Shown in pieces: positions 8,701-17,766 of a stretch of 64,000 bases of DNA. Position numbers and translations under genes: made by a program. Source of the DNA: an uncultured Cohaesibacter sp. (GTDB taxonomy: Bacteria; Pseudomonadota; Alphaproteobacteria; Rhizobiales; Cohaesibacteraceae); assembly GCF_963682185.1 (NCBI RefSeq), contig NZ_OY821667.1, forward strand, positions 5,035,501-5,099,500, given 5' to 3'. The notes beneath the pieces were generated by a model. That model did no database searches and was not told the DNA's origin. It saw nothing but the letters and a program-made list of their open reading frames with translations. Position 1 is the first letter of the stretch. Each line of letters begins with the position of its first letter.

Positions 8701-9555
8701 ATGTCCCTTCTTGGATTCATGCTTGTCTTGGCTGCTGCTTTTTGCCATGCCACCTGGAATTTCTTCGTTAAACGCATCAATGCCGGACCAGAACTGGTGT
8801 GGACATTCTCCGCTATAACGGTGGTTATCTATAGCCCGTTGGCGGTGTATTTTTTTCTGCAAATGCCAGCCTTCAATACGCTCAATATCAGCTTCATCAT
8901 CGGTAGCTGCATTTTGCATCTGGGCTATTTCCTTCTGCTGCAAAAAGGATATCGAACAGGAGATCTTTCTGTCGTCTATCCCACGGCCCGCGCCACAGGC
9001 CCCATGCTCTCAACAATCTTTGCTGTCGCCATTCTTGGCGAGCAGGCAACTATACAGGGCGCATTGGGCGCGCTGGTCATCATCTTCGGTGTGTTGATGT
9101 TGGCTGGTGGCTTGAAGATCAAGTCGATGGCGCAGGCAACGTCGTTGCTTTTTGGGGTTGGAGCAGGGGTGCTGATCGGTAGCTATACAGTCTGGGATGC
9201 CTATGCAGTGTCCGTGCTCGCTTTGCCGCCGTTGCTGCTCGACTATAGCTCAAGTCTCGGGCGGTCCATTCTTCTGGCACCCGTCGCAGCAAAGCGCGCA
9301 GGGTCTGTCAAAAAGATCTGGCAGGAGCATAAAGCTGGCCTGCTGGTCATCGCGATTTTCAACCCCTTGGCCTATATCCTCGCGCTTGTTGCGATGACAT
9401 TTACGCCCGTTATTTACATCGCACCTATACGTGAGGTCAGCGTTGTCTTGTCGGTCTTATTGGGAAGTTTGGTCTTGGGCGAGGGCAATTTGAAAGATCG
9501 GCTTATTTGGTCCTGCACGATCCTTCTGGGTGTGTCGATACTGGCGAGTGCCTAA
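8701..9555 (+). CDS. EamA/DMT-family transporter under a ykkC riboswitch
   Basis: Inner-membrane transporter of the drug/metabolite superfamily. The 284-residue protein has about ten hydrophobic segments arranged as two EamA repeats (roughly 1-140 and 150-284). Conserved EamA features are HATWNFFVKR in the first helix, VYPTARATGPMLSTIFAVAILGE at the end of repeat 1, and YIAPIREVSVVLSVLLGSLVLGE in repeat 2. The ATG at 8701 follows AAAGGTTTTTCTC. The preceding ykkC riboswitch suggests export of guanidine or a related compound (inference), as established for the small SMR exporters under guanidine riboswitches. It is monocistronic and converges on the kinase gene. Confidence 0.85.
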   Translation: MSLLGFMLVLAAAFCHATWNFFVKRINAGPELVWTFSAITVVIYSPLAVYFFLQMPAFNTLNISFIIGSCILHLGYFLLLQKGYRTGDLSVVYPTARATGPMLSTIFAVAILGEQATIQGALGALVIIFGVLMLAGGLKIKSMAQATSLLFGVGAGVLIGSYTVWDAYAVSVLALPPLLLDYSSSLGRSILLAPVAAKRAGSVKKIWQEHKAGLLVIAIFNPLAYILALVAMTFTPVIYIAPIREVSVVLSVLLGSLVLGEGNLKDRLIWSCTILLGVSILASA

Positions 9556-9567
9556 GGGGAGAAACGA

Positions 9568-11097
9568 CTATCCAGCTCTCTTGAGACGAATGCGGTTCTT
9601 GGAGGGCTGGATCATGTCCATCACGCGGCTTGGTGGGAAGCTGGCCGTAACAGTGGTGCCCTTGCGCAATTCCGATTGCAGATCGAATTTGCCGTCATGC
9701 ATGCTGACCAGCGCCTGAACGATAGAAAGGCCTAGACCCGAACCTTCCTCGGCACTTTGAATGGCGGCAGCTCCCTGACCAAAGGCACTCAGTACAGTTT
9801 CAATTTCATGCTCAGGAATGCCCATGCCGGTATCCTTGACGGAAACCATCTGGCCGCCACCTTCAATGCCCTTTACCGTAAGGGTAATGTTGCCGCCATT
9901 GGGCGTGAACTTCACGGCATTGGTGAGCAGATTGAGGATAATCTGGCGGATTGCGCGTTCGTCAGCCCAAAGCTTGGGCAGCGTCTGGTCGGCATCTAGC
10001 GTTATCGATATATCCTTGGCCTTGGCCCGAATGCGCAGGAGATTTTCGCAGTCTTCCGCGATATAGGCCAAAGTCACCGCTTCTTCATTGAGGCGATAGC
10101 GTCCTGCCTCAATGCGCGAGAGATCGAGAATCTCGTTGATCAGATTCAAGAGGTGCGAGCCAGATGCGTGAATGTCATTTGAATATTCACGATATTTGTC
10201 GTTTGGAAGTGGGCCGAAAACTTCCGTTTTCATCATCTCGGAAAAGCCGAGAATGGCGTTCAGTGGCGTGCGAAGCTCATGGCTCATGGTGGCCAGAAAA
10301 CGGCTTTTTGCCGTATTGGCCTCTTCTGCCTGACGACGGGACTCATCCGAGATAGCCTTGGCTTGTTCCAGCTCGGTGATAAGATAATCCTTCTCGAGCC
10401 TGAAATTGAGCATAGCCAGCGTGGAGCTATAGAGGCGCTTGGAAAGGAGAATAAAGAAGACAATCGCCCCGATGGACATCAGAGACAGGGTTGGATCTGT
10501 ATCTTTTGAATGCATCAGGATCGAATGATTGATAACGATCGCAATGGGCAGCGAACCAGCCCAAACCGCTGAGGGAATGGGAAAGCTGAGCATTGTCGTA
10601 ACGGCGATAACCACCAGCATTACCGCAAATTGATACTCTTCCAGATAGCCGACATCTTTGGTTGTCGGCAGCAACAAAATAGCGGCCCAGACAAAGCCCG
10701 CCAATGCTTCCATGAATAAGAAGCGTCTTTGCCAATCATTCAGCTTGATATCGCTTTCTGAATGTTTCTTGAAGCTTTTCACGAATAGCGTGGCGACAAG
10801 GTGAACCAACAATGCTGAAATTACCCATAGAAGGGCGTTGATTGGTGTCGTCCAGAGCGTGGAAATGGCCGCGGATATCAGGAAAAGCACCGGCATGGCA
10901 TAAGCCGCAGAGATGCGGTTTTCTGCATACATCAGCATCAGCTCATGACGAAAGCTCGGGCGATATCCATCTTTGTTGTTGAGTTGCTCACGCACATCGT
11001 GGACGGTGCGCAAAACGGCACGCCTCTTCGCAGCACGGGCGCTGTTGGCCTGCTGGGAATTCTTCTTTGACCGATCAGTGCTATAAACACCGGTCAT
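9568..11097 (-). CDS. Membrane sensor histidine kinase (PleC/DivJ-like)
   Basis: Two-component sensor kinase of 509 residues. After a charged N-terminus there are about six membrane segments (roughly 67-85, 88-107, 129-145, 155-172, 178-193, 206-220). A short coiled coil precedes the HisKA domain MSHELRTPLNAILGFSEMM with phospho-acceptor His273. The ATPase domain has the N box LLTNAVKFTP, the G1 box DTGMGIP and the G2 box GSGLGLSIV. The segment EVFGPLPNDKYREYSNDIHASG after the His is typical of the alphaproteobacterial PleC/DivJ/PdhS group that controls cell-cycle phosphorelays. No response regulator is adjacent. The exact PdhS-family role is not decidable here. Confidence 0.85.
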   Translation of the reverse strand: MTGVYSTDRSKKNSQQANSARAAKRRAVLRTVHDVREQLNNKDGYRPSFRHELMLMYAENRISAAYAMPVLFLISAAISTLWTTPINALLWVISALLVHLVATLFVKSFKKHSESDIKLNDWQRRFLFMEALAGFVWAAILLLPTTKDVGYLEEYQFAVMLVVIAVTTMLSFPIPSAVWAGSLPIAIVINHSILMHSKDTDPTLSLMSIGAIVFFILLSKRLYSSTLAMLNFRLEKDYLITELEQAKAISDESRRQAEEANTAKSRFLATMSHELRTPLNAILGFSEMMKTEVFGPLPNDKYREYSNDIHASGSHLLNLINEILDLSRIEAGRYRLNEEAVTLAYIAEDCENLLRIRAKAKDISITLDADQTLPKLWADERAIRQIILNLLTNAVKFTPNGGNITLTVKGIEGGGQMVSVKDTGMGIPEHEIETVLSAFGQGAAAIQSAEEGSGLGLSIVQALVSMHDGKFDLQSELRKGTTVTASFPPSRVMDMIQPSKNRIRLKRAG

Positions 11098-11314
11098 GCG
11101 TGACGCCCTTTTTCATTTTTATTAAAATGCTCCTGAAAACATCTTTTCCCATTTGTATTAAAATCCGCCTGAAGAAGATGGTTAATAAAGAATGAAATGG
11201 TGAAAAGATGTGGGCTATTTGTCATGGCAGGCAAAGAGAAGGCGTTGAATATGTTTAATATTTGGATCAAATATTTGTTATTGCTTGCAAAGCCTTTAGT
11301 CTCTGAGAGGGACC

Positions 11315-11941
11315 ATGTCGAACGCAAACGCGCTTACTTGCCTAAGCAAAAAGATCGAGAATTGTCGTATCTGCCGTGATACCCCCGATGGTGCTATGTT
11401 ACCCCACGAACCGCGGCCCGTGGTGCGCCTGTCTTCAACGGCGCGCATTTGCATTGCAGGGCAAGCTCCGGGCATGAAGGTGCATAAAACCGGAATCCCC
11501 TTTAACGATCCTTCGGGAGATCGTCTGCGCGACTGGATGGGAATTGACCGTGATTGTTTTTACGATCAACGCAAGATTGCCATAGTGCCAATGGGGTTCT
11601 GCTTTCCCGGCTATGATGCAAAGGGAGGAGATCTGCCACCGCGCAAGGAGTGCGTGAAGGCCTGGCACGACGAAATTTTTGCAGGCATGCCGCAATTGGA
11701 GGTGATTCTGGTGATTGGACAATATGCCCAGCGCTATCACCTGGGCAAAAGGCGTGCCAAAACGCTTACGCAAACCGTGGAGCAAGCCAAGGCCGTCTGG
11801 AATGAAACAGCCGCTCCCCGAATTCTGCCGCTGCCGCATCCCTCTTGGAGGAATACAGCCTGGTTGAAGAAGAACCCTTGGTTTGAAAGAGACATTTTGC
11901 CATTTCTGAAAGAAGAAGTGCACAAACTATTGGCCGCGTAG
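11315..11941 (+). CDS. Uracil-DNA glycosylase superfamily protein with Fe-S-type cysteines
   Basis: Member of the UDG superfamily, 208 residues. Motif 1 is GQAPGMKVHKTGIPF (49-63) and motif 3 is PLPHPSWRNTAW near the C-terminus. Four cysteines, Cys17, Cys20, Cys96 and Cys113, have nearly the spacing of the [4Fe-4S] ligands of family 4 UDGs (C-X2-C, then C-X15-C; here C-X16-C). The catalytic acid position of motif 1 is occupied by a GQAPG variant, as in several uncharacterised groups. DNA repair activity is likely but unproven. It stands alone, divergent from the kinase gene. Confidence 0.75.
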   Translation: MSNANALTCLSKKIENCRICRDTPDGAMLPHEPRPVVRLSSTARICIAGQAPGMKVHKTGIPFNDPSGDRLRDWMGIDRDCFYDQRKIAIVPMGFCFPGYDAKGGDLPPRKECVKAWHDEIFAGMPQLEVILVIGQYAQRYHLGKRRAKTLTQTVEQAKAVWNETAAPRILPLPHPSWRNTAWLKKNPWFERDILPFLKEEVHKLLAA

Positions 11942-12150
11942 CAACAGAAAAATTTTCTGCAAAACTATGGCTCGACAAAAGGATGAGTGGCATTTCTCAC
12001 ATATTGACATTGATTTGAGAATTTTCTTTCGATATCATTTTGTTAATGGGGCGATTAAGAGAAAATCTTTGTCCAAGGAGATTGTCTCGACGCCATAAGC
12101 CCAGTCTGAAGATCGGGTAGATATCGCTCCTTAAGGGATCGGAGAAAGCC

Positions 12151-12630
12151 ATGCTGGATCGTTTGGATCGGCGAATTCTGCAAATCCTGCAGGAAGACGC
12201 CACTATGCCTGTCGCTGAAATCGGACGTCGGGTGGGCCTGTCCACGACGCCATGCTGGCGACGCATTCAGAAAATGGAAGAAGAAGGGGTTATCACCGGT
12301 CGCGTCGTGCTACTGGACCCCGACAAGGTCAACACGAGGGTCACCGCTTTTGTTGCCGTAACCACCAATGAGCATTCTTCCGATTGGCTCAAGCGTTTTG
12401 CAGATGTGATCAGGGATTTCCCCGAAGTCGTTGAATTCTATCGCATGGCCGGGCAGGTGGACTATCTGTTGCGCGTGGTTGTGCCCGATATTGACGCCTA
12501 TGACGCTTTTTACAAAAAGCTGATTGCACGCATCGAGGTGGGAGACATCTCAACGACATTTGCCATGGAGCAGATAAAATACACGACCGCTTTGCCACTC
12601 AACTATCTGCCCGATAAGGAAGCGCGATAG
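12151..12630 (+). CDS. Lrp/AsnC-family transcriptional regulator
   Basis: Feast/famine regulator of 159 residues. It has an AsnC-type helix-turn-helix at about 5-50 (LDRLDRRILQILQEDATMP, then AEIGRRVGLSTTPCWRRIQKM). The RAM ligand-binding domain follows from about 65 to 150, with VVEFYRMAGQVDYLLRVVVPDIDAYD. It probably assembles into octamers responding to an amino acid. There is no adjacent transporter or catabolic gene on the same strand, so its targets are unknown. A strong terminator follows. Confidence 0.9.
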   Translation: MLDRLDRRILQILQEDATMPVAEIGRRVGLSTTPCWRRIQKMEEEGVITGRVVLLDPDKVNTRVTAFVAVTTNEHSSDWLKRFADVIRDFPEVVEFYRMAGQVDYLLRVVVPDIDAYDAFYKKLIARIEVGDISTTFAMEQIKYTTALPLNYLPDKEAR

Positions 12631-12675
12631 CGCGTTCGCCGCGCAGCTTTCGCATATTGCGTTCTGCGAGAGTCA

Positions 12676-12707
12676 AAACCCGCGAGCCTTGGGCGTCGCG
12701 GGTTTTT
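12676..12707. terminator. Terminator between the Lrp gene and the dehydrogenase gene
   Basis: AACCCGCGA (12677-12685) pairs with TCGCGGGTT (12696-12704), followed by T residues to 12707. The A-run on the left gives a short T-run on the minus strand, so it could serve both converging genes. Confidence 0.85.
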
Positions 12708-12760
12708 CTATGGTTTCGAAAGGCAGCAATCAGGCGACACCTTCGTCGCTCATCCTGCGT

Positions 12761-13633
12761 TTATTTGCGGTCCAGAAGAGCAATCAGGGACGATGTGTCC
12801 CAACGATTGCCACCAAGGCTCTGGACTTGCCCGTAGAATTGATCAACTGCGGCAGTGACCGGGAGGTGAGCCCCATTGCTGCGGGCTTCGTCCAGAACAA
12901 TGGCCAGATCCTTGCGCATCCAGTCCACCGCAAAGCCGAAGTCGAACTCGCCTTTCGCCATGGTGGACGCGCGGTTTTCCATCTGCCATGACCCGGCGGC
13001 GCCTTTTGAGATGACGTCAACGACGGCTTCCACATCAAGCCCGGCTTCCTTGGCGAAGTGCACGCCTTCCGAAAGGGCTTGCACAAGCCCTGCAATGCAG
13101 ATCTGGTTGACCATCTTGGTTAGCTGGCCCGCTCCGGATGGGCCCATCAGGCCAACCATCTTGGCAAAAGATTCGATAACCGGTTTGGCCTTGGCAAAGA
13201 TATCCTCATCACCGCCGCACATGACAGTGAGCACGCCATTCTCTGCGCCAGCCTGTCCGCCGGAAACCGGAGCGTCGATAAATCCAACATCCTGTGCCTT
13301 GGCAACTTCATAGAGCTCGCGCGCCACTTTGGCGCTGGCAGTGGTGTTGTCTACAAAGATAGCGCCTTCCTTCATGGTGGAAAGGGCTCCGTCTTCGCCG
13401 ATGGTCACTTCGCGCAAATCATCATCATTGCCGACACAGCAAAATACAAAGTCGGCGCCTTCGGCCGCCGCCGCTGGTGTCGTTGCCATCGAACCGCCAT
13501 GCTCTGCGACCCATTTTTCGGTTTTTGCAGCTGTGCGGTTATAGACCGTGACATCATGACCACCCTTATGCATAAGGTGAGCAGCCATTGGATAGCCCAT
13601 GACACCAAGACCGAGAAAAGTAACTTTGGCCAT
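12761..13633 (-). CDS. NAD(P)-dependent beta-hydroxyacid dehydrogenase (HIBADH family)
   Basis: Soluble oxidoreductase of 290 residues in the 3-hydroxyisobutyrate/tartronate-semialdehyde reductase family. The Rossmann motif is GLGVMGYPMAAHL (about 8-20). The substrate-binding motif FIDAPVSGGQAGAENG lies near 117-132, and the catalytic lysine is in GAGQLTKMVNQ (about 170). The C-terminal domain includes DFGFAVDWMRKDLAIVLDEA. Candidates include 3-hydroxyisobutyrate, tartronate semialdehyde and succinate semialdehyde; the sequence does not decide. It is transcribed from just after the glyS terminator, with GAGGAT upstream of the start. Confidence 0.88.
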   Translation of the reverse strand: MAKVTFLGLGVMGYPMAAHLMHKGGHDVTVYNRTAAKTEKWVAEHGGSMATTPAAAAEGADFVFCCVGNDDDLREVTIGEDGALSTMKEGAIFVDNTTASAKVARELYEVAKAQDVGFIDAPVSGGQAGAENGVLTVMCGGDEDIFAKAKPVIESFAKMVGLMGPSGAGQLTKMVNQICIAGLVQALSEGVHFAKEAGLDVEAVVDVISKGAAGSWQMENRASTMAKGEFDFGFAVDWMRKDLAIVLDEARSNGAHLPVTAAVDQFYGQVQSLGGNRWDTSSLIALLDRK

Positions 13634-13682
13634 ATCAAAATCCTCATATCGTTAGAGCGGAACATGCTTGTCTGCAAATAAG

Positions 13683-13710
13683 AAAAAGGGGCGGCTTGAT
13701 AAGCCACCCC
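13683..13710 (-). terminator. Terminator after glyS
   Basis: Read on the minus strand, GGGGTGGCTT and AAGCCGCCCC form a ten-base stem (one G-T style mismatch position) with an ATC loop, followed by TTTTT. It lies 17 bases after the glyS stop. Confidence 0.9.
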
Positions 13711-13726
13711 ATTCAAGAATTCATTG

Positions 13727-15799
13727 TCAGCCGGCGATCTTCGAAAAGTCTGCGACTGTGTGAGTCGTTGCTCGGATCTGGGTTAACATCTTGAGGCGGT
13801 TCTCGCGAACCTCAGTGCGTTCGTCATTGACGAGAACCTTCTCAAAGAAGGCGTCCACTGGTGCACGCAGGGTTGCAAGAGCTGACATGGCGCCAGCAAA
13901 GTCTTCCGCCTCGACGGCCTCTGCGGCAGCAATCCGTGCCTTTTCAATGGCGGAGGCGAGGGCAATTTCTTCCGGCTCATGCAAATGAGCGCCCTCGATA
14001 ACACCTTCAAAGTTGGTGCCAGATTTCTTTTCTTCAGCCCGCAAGATGTTCGCTGCACGGCGATACCCCGCCAGCAAGTTGGCGCCATCATCGCTGGCAA
14101 GGAACGAACCCAGCGCTTCCACGCGTTTTGCGATCATGACGATGTCATCCTGACCACCAAGAGCGAACACGGCGTCGAGCAGATCATGACGCGCGCCTTT
14201 GTCTCTGAGATACACGCTCAGTCGATCAGCAAAGAAGGAAAGCAGGTCATCGCCCTGTTCAAAACCCGCACGGGCCTTGGCAAAGATCTCTTTCAGTGGC
14301 AGGCGAATGTCATTGTCCACCAGAATGCGGATGACACCCAGCGCAGCACGCCGCAGAGCGAACGGGTCTTTCGAACCGGTCGGCTTTTCATCGATAGCCC
14401 AGAAACCGGTCAGAAGATCGAGTTTGTCGGCCAATGCAACGGCGATAGAAACAGGTTCTGTCGGGACAACATCACTCGGACCCTGCGGCTTGTAGTGCAT
14501 TTCGATCGCATCAGCGACCTTGGGGTCCTCATTCAGAGCCAGCGCATAATAGCGGCCCATAAGCCCTTGCAGCTCGGTGAATTCGAACACCATGTCGGTA
14601 ACAAGGTCGGCCTTGGCGAGCTTGGCGGCGCGTGCGGCTAGGGCCTTATCGGCGCCAACGGTCGGAGCCAGTGCTTCGGACAGAGCAACAAGACGCTCGA
14701 CGCGTTCGCTCTGAGTGCCCAGCTTTTCATGGAACACCATGGAATCGAGTTTATAGAGGCGGGTTTCAAGACCGGTTTTGAGGTCGGTTTCCCAGAAGAA
14801 CTTGGCGTCGGACAAGCGCGCACGAACAACCTTCTGGTTGCCGGCAACGATGGTCTTGCCATCATCCGGAGCAATCAGGTTGGAAACCAGAACAAACTTG
14901 TTGGCCAGCTTGCCGGTTTTGGCATCTTTGAGAACGAAGCATTTCTGATGTTCGCGGATCGAGGTCTGGATGACTTCGTCTGGCATGTCGAGGAACGCTT
15001 GTTCGAATTCACCCATCAAAACAACCGGCCATTCGACAAGGCCGCCGACTTCTTCAAGCAGGCCCATATCTTCAACCAGCTCCAGACCTTGCGCAAAGGC
15101 AAGGGTCTTGGCGTCGTTGAGGATGATCTCTTTGCGTTCATCAAGATCAAGCACGACCTTGCGCTCTTTGAGGCCAGCCACATAGTCGTCAAAACGCTTG
15201 ACGGCAAAGTCTTCCTTGCCGTGGAAGCGATGGCCCTGCGTCTTGTCTGAGCTTTCAATGCCTTCGACAGTGAAAGGAACCACTTCAGACCCTTCGCCTT
15301 CAACTGAAAGCGTGCACAGGATGGAGTGCAACGGGCGAACCCAGCGCAGGGCGCCTTCGCCAGCCTGTCCCCATTTTTGGCTTTTCGGCCAAGGGAACTT
15401 GCGCACGACATCTGGAACGAGTTCGGCGATAATATCTTCTGCTTTCCGGCCCGGCTTATTGATGACGGCCACATAGAAGTCGCCTTTTTTCGGGTCGGTC
15501 TGCACTGTGGCTTCTTCAATTGAGGAAAGGCCAGCGCCACGCAGGAACCCTTGAAGCGCTTTCTCAGGAGCGCCGACGCGCGGACCCTTGCGTTCTTCTG
15601 AAATATCAGGAGAGGAGGCGGTAAGGCCGGTGATGGACAAGGCGAGGCGGCGAGGGGTGGCGAATTCGCGGGCGCCCTCGTAGGTCAAACCGGCATCCAC
15701 CAGACCCCCGGTGATCAGTTTTTTCAAATCTTCAGCAGCCCGGCGCTGCATACGGGCCGGGATTTCTTCGGAAAATAGCTCAAGCAGAAGGTCTGGCAT
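13727..15799 (-). CDS. glyS: Glycine--tRNA ligase beta subunit
   Basis: Beta subunit of the heterotetrameric bacterial glycyl-tRNA synthetase; it binds tRNA-Gly, while the alpha subunit (GlyQ) carries the active site. The 690 residues begin with the family hallmark [18 protein letters not shown]. Further family segments are [32 protein letters not shown] and [17 protein letters not shown], with a C-terminal anticodon-binding-like DALR region ([18 protein letters not shown]). glyQ is not adjacent: a tetR-type gene lies upstream on the same strand, 120 bases away. Confidence 0.96.
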   Translation of the reverse strand: MPDLLLELFSEEIPARMQRRAAEDLKKLITGGLVDAGLTYEGAREFATPRRLALSITGLTASSPDISEERKGPRVGAPEKALQGFLRGAGLSSIEEATVQTDPKKGDFYVAVINKPGRKAEDIIAELVPDVVRKFPWPKSQKWGQAGEGALRWVRPLHSILCTLSVEGEGSEVVPFTVEGIESSDKTQGHRFHGKEDFAVKRFDDYVAGLKERKVVLDLDERKEIILNDAKTLAFAQGLELVEDMGLLEEVGGLVEWPVVLMGEFEQAFLDMPDEVIQTSIREHQKCFVLKDAKTGKLANKFVLVSNLIAPDDGKTIVAGNQKVVRARLSDAKFFWETDLKTGLETRLYKLDSMVFHEKLGTQSERVERLVALSEALAPTVGADKALAARAAKLAKADLVTDMVFEFTELQGLMGRYYALALNEDPKVADAIEMHYKPQGPSDVVPTEPVSIAVALADKLDLLTGFWAIDEKPTGSKDPFALRRAALGVIRILVDNDIRLPLKEIFAKARAGFEQGDDLLSFFADRLSVYLRDKGARHDLLDAVFALGGQDDIVMIAKRVEALGSFLASDDGANLLAGYRRAANILRAEEKKSGTNFEGVIEGAHLHEPEEIALASAIEKARIAAAEAVEAEDFAGAMSALATLRAPVDAFFEKVLVNDERTEVRENRLKMLTQIRATTHTVADFSKIAG

Positions 15800-15919
15800 G
15801 GTCTTCTCTATTTACATCGATAATTGGTAAGGTCTTTGGGGTTTTGACCTAGCAAGACGGGGCGGCTTTGTCACTGATAAAATGAAGGTTTGGCTAAACT
15901 GCAGCACAAAGCGCACAAG

Positions 15920-16483
15920 TCAGTCTGCATTATTGCCTATCTTTTTGCCATTCATTTGCAAATGGGCTTTTGCCATCGACGCGAGAAGAGCCAGCCGGGT
16001 CTCAATGGCCTTACGACTTCCAGAGTAATGCTTGATGCCTTCTGCTGAGAGCGCCAGAACCTGACCGACTTCGTCTTCTGCGGAGAGATTGAGCAGAGAG
16101 TTGAGGTTACGCACGAGTCTGTCATGAGCAGCATGTCGCACATTTCCATTGGATTTGTGGTTTTCCTGCAGAAGTTCCTCTGAATGCGGCCCTTTGTTGA
16201 GCAGATCATGGAAATAGAGATTGTAAGCGGTCAGGTAGCTGCGAATTTGCTCATGGGGCTGCTGACCTTCCCGCAAGGCCCTTTCCGCTTTTGCAAAGGC
16301 TTCATTGATGACCATCTCGCTGACCGCGTTGAAAATGGCTTCCTTGCTTTTGAAATATTGATAGACCGCAGGTCGAGAAAAGCCGGTCTCTTGCGCAATG
16401 TCATCCATTGAGCTGCGGCGGTAGCCGTAACGCAGAAAACAATCCTTTGCAGCATTTAAGATGTCATGTTCACGTGAGGTCAT
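15920..16483 (-). CDS. TetR-family transcriptional regulator
   Basis: Regulator of 187 residues. The N-terminal TetR domain covers about 5-55, with DCFLRYGYRRSSMDDIAQ and the recognition helix GFSRPAVYQYFKSKEAIF. The C-terminal ligand domain is variable and no ligand can be predicted. It is divergent from a dehydrogenase/reductase gene 171 bases away; a shared gap with repeated TGTCAG sites suggests that it regulates itself and that neighbour (inference). The downstream gene on the same strand is glyS. Confidence 0.88.
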   Translation of the reverse strand: MTSREHDILNAAKDCFLRYGYRRSSMDDIAQETGFSRPAVYQYFKSKEAIFNAVSEMVINEAFAKAERALREGQQPHEQIRSYLTAYNLYFHDLLNKGPHSEELLQENHKSNGNVRHAAHDRLVRNLNSLLNLSAEDEVGQVLALSAEGIKHYSGSRKAIETRLALLASMAKAHLQMNGKKIGNNAD

Positions 16484-16556
16484 GGGGATGTTTGTAGACC
16501 ATTTTTTGCTCCCGTATCAAGCGATCAAATCGCGTGGCGCATATTGAATAGTCGAA

Positions 16557-16610
16557 CTGACACAATATATAAAAAATGTCAGAATGTCACTGATGGGAGT
16601 GGGCTGTCAG
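16557..16610. promoter_or_regulatory. TGTCAG repeat cluster, candidate TetR operator
   Basis: CTGACA (16557-16562) and TGTCAG (16577-16582) form an inverted repeat with a 14-base AT-rich spacer. Two more copies in the same orientation follow: TGTCAC at 16585 and TGTCAG at 16605-16610. All lie between divergent tetR and the reductase gene. The repeats are seen; the operator role is inferred. Confidence 0.5.
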
Positions 16611-16654
16611 TTGGCTGGATTGCAATACAGGTCTAAAGCGTTGAGGTGTTGATT

Positions 16655-17689
16655 ATGAATAGATTGGAAAAACGGATATTGGTGACCGGGGCGTCCGGTT
16701 ATTTGGGCGGGCATGTTGTCTTGGAAGCCGTGAAACAGGGGTATTTGGTTAGAGGAAGCATCCGGTCTTTGGCGAAAGAACAAAAACTTAGGAATGCGCT
16801 AGAGCAAGCGGGGACAGACATCAGCCGGCTTGAACTGGTTGAGCTGGATCTCACAAAAGACGATAATTGGTATGAAGCAATGCAAGATGTCGACTATCTG
16901 CTGCATACCGCTTCGCCATTCATGACACATATTCCCAAAGATCCTGAAAAGGAGCTGTTTCGCCCGGCAATCGATGGGACCCGACGAGCGCTGACTGCGG
17001 CGTTGGAAGCGAAGGTTGAACATGTGGTCTTGACCTCGTCGGTAGGCTCTGTTTCTTACGGACACCCAAAGAGCCATGGACCGACCTATTCAGACGAAGA
17101 CTGGACGAATGTTTCTTCGGATATGGCAACGCCTTATCAAAAATCCAAAACATTGGCAGAAAAGAAGGCGTGGGAAATTATGCAACACGCTGAACGGCAC
17201 AATGACCTTTCTGTTGTCAATCCGGGGTTCATTGTTGGACCAATGCTGGACGATGATCCCGGGACTTCGGGTGCCGTGGTACTCAAAATGATGAAAGGTG
17301 GCTTTCCCGCAGCTCCTGATATGCACTTCAATTTCGTTGATGTAGGTGATCTTGCCAAAATTCACATTGCAGCAATGACTGCACCCGAGGCGAGAGGCAA
17401 ACGAATAATCGCAGCGGGAGACACAGTCTCGATGCTAGAGTTTGCCAGGCTGATGGCCAAAACATTTCCTAAGTACGGTAAAGCCCTACCGACCAGACCT
17501 CTGCCGTCCTGGCTATTTAATCTTGTCTCGATGTTTGATGGAGAAACCCGAGCATCACGAGGAAGGTTGGGAGAGAAGTTCAATTTTGAAACATCGCTTG
17601 CCCGCAAGCTGTTGGGAAGGGAATTTACCTCTTTGCCAGACATGGCCCAATCCATGGGGCAGGCATTGATAGACAAAGCACTGGTGTGA
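16655..17689 (+). CDS. NAD-dependent epimerase/dehydratase family reductase (dihydroflavonol reductase-like)
   Basis: Extended short-chain dehydrogenase, 344 residues from the ATG at 16655, which has GAGG eight bases upstream; GTG and TTG codons just before it are less likely starts. NAD(P) motif GASGYLG is at 12-18. The catalytic triad is visible as Ser128/129 in LTSSVGSV and Tyr161/Lys165 in YQKSK. VNPGFIVGPML and FNFVDVGDLAKIHIAAM are typical of the dihydroflavonol 4-reductase/cinnamoyl-CoA reductase branch. In bacteria such enzymes reduce various ketones or aldehydes; the substrate is unknown. It is probably controlled by the divergent TetR regulator. Confidence 0.85.
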   Translation: MNRLEKRILVTGASGYLGGHVVLEAVKQGYLVRGSIRSLAKEQKLRNALEQAGTDISRLELVELDLTKDDNWYEAMQDVDYLLHTASPFMTHIPKDPEKELFRPAIDGTRRALTAALEAKVEHVVLTSSVGSVSYGHPKSHGPTYSDEDWTNVSSDMATPYQKSKTLAEKKAWEIMQHAERHNDLSVVNPGFIVGPMLDDDPGTSGAVVLKMMKGGFPAAPDMHFNFVDVGDLAKIHIAAMTAPEARGKRIIAAGDTVSMLEFARLMAKTFPKYGKALPTRPLPSWLFNLVSMFDGETRASRGRLGEKFNFETSLARKLLGREFTSLPDMAQSMGQALIDKALV

Positions 17690-17699
17690 AAGAAACGCA

Positions 17700-17733
17700 A
17701 GACCCGCCAGCCTTGATGAAGGCAGGCGGGTCT
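17700..17733. terminator. Strong hairpin between converging genes
   Basis: AGACCCGCC (17700-17708) pairs with GGCGGGTCT (17725-17733); the inner CCTT/AAGG bases extend the stem. There is no good T-run on either strand, so termination may be inefficient or factor-aided. Confidence 0.65.
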
Positions 17734-17766
17734 AACGGTATCATTTACAAAATTTCAAAAGGGACG

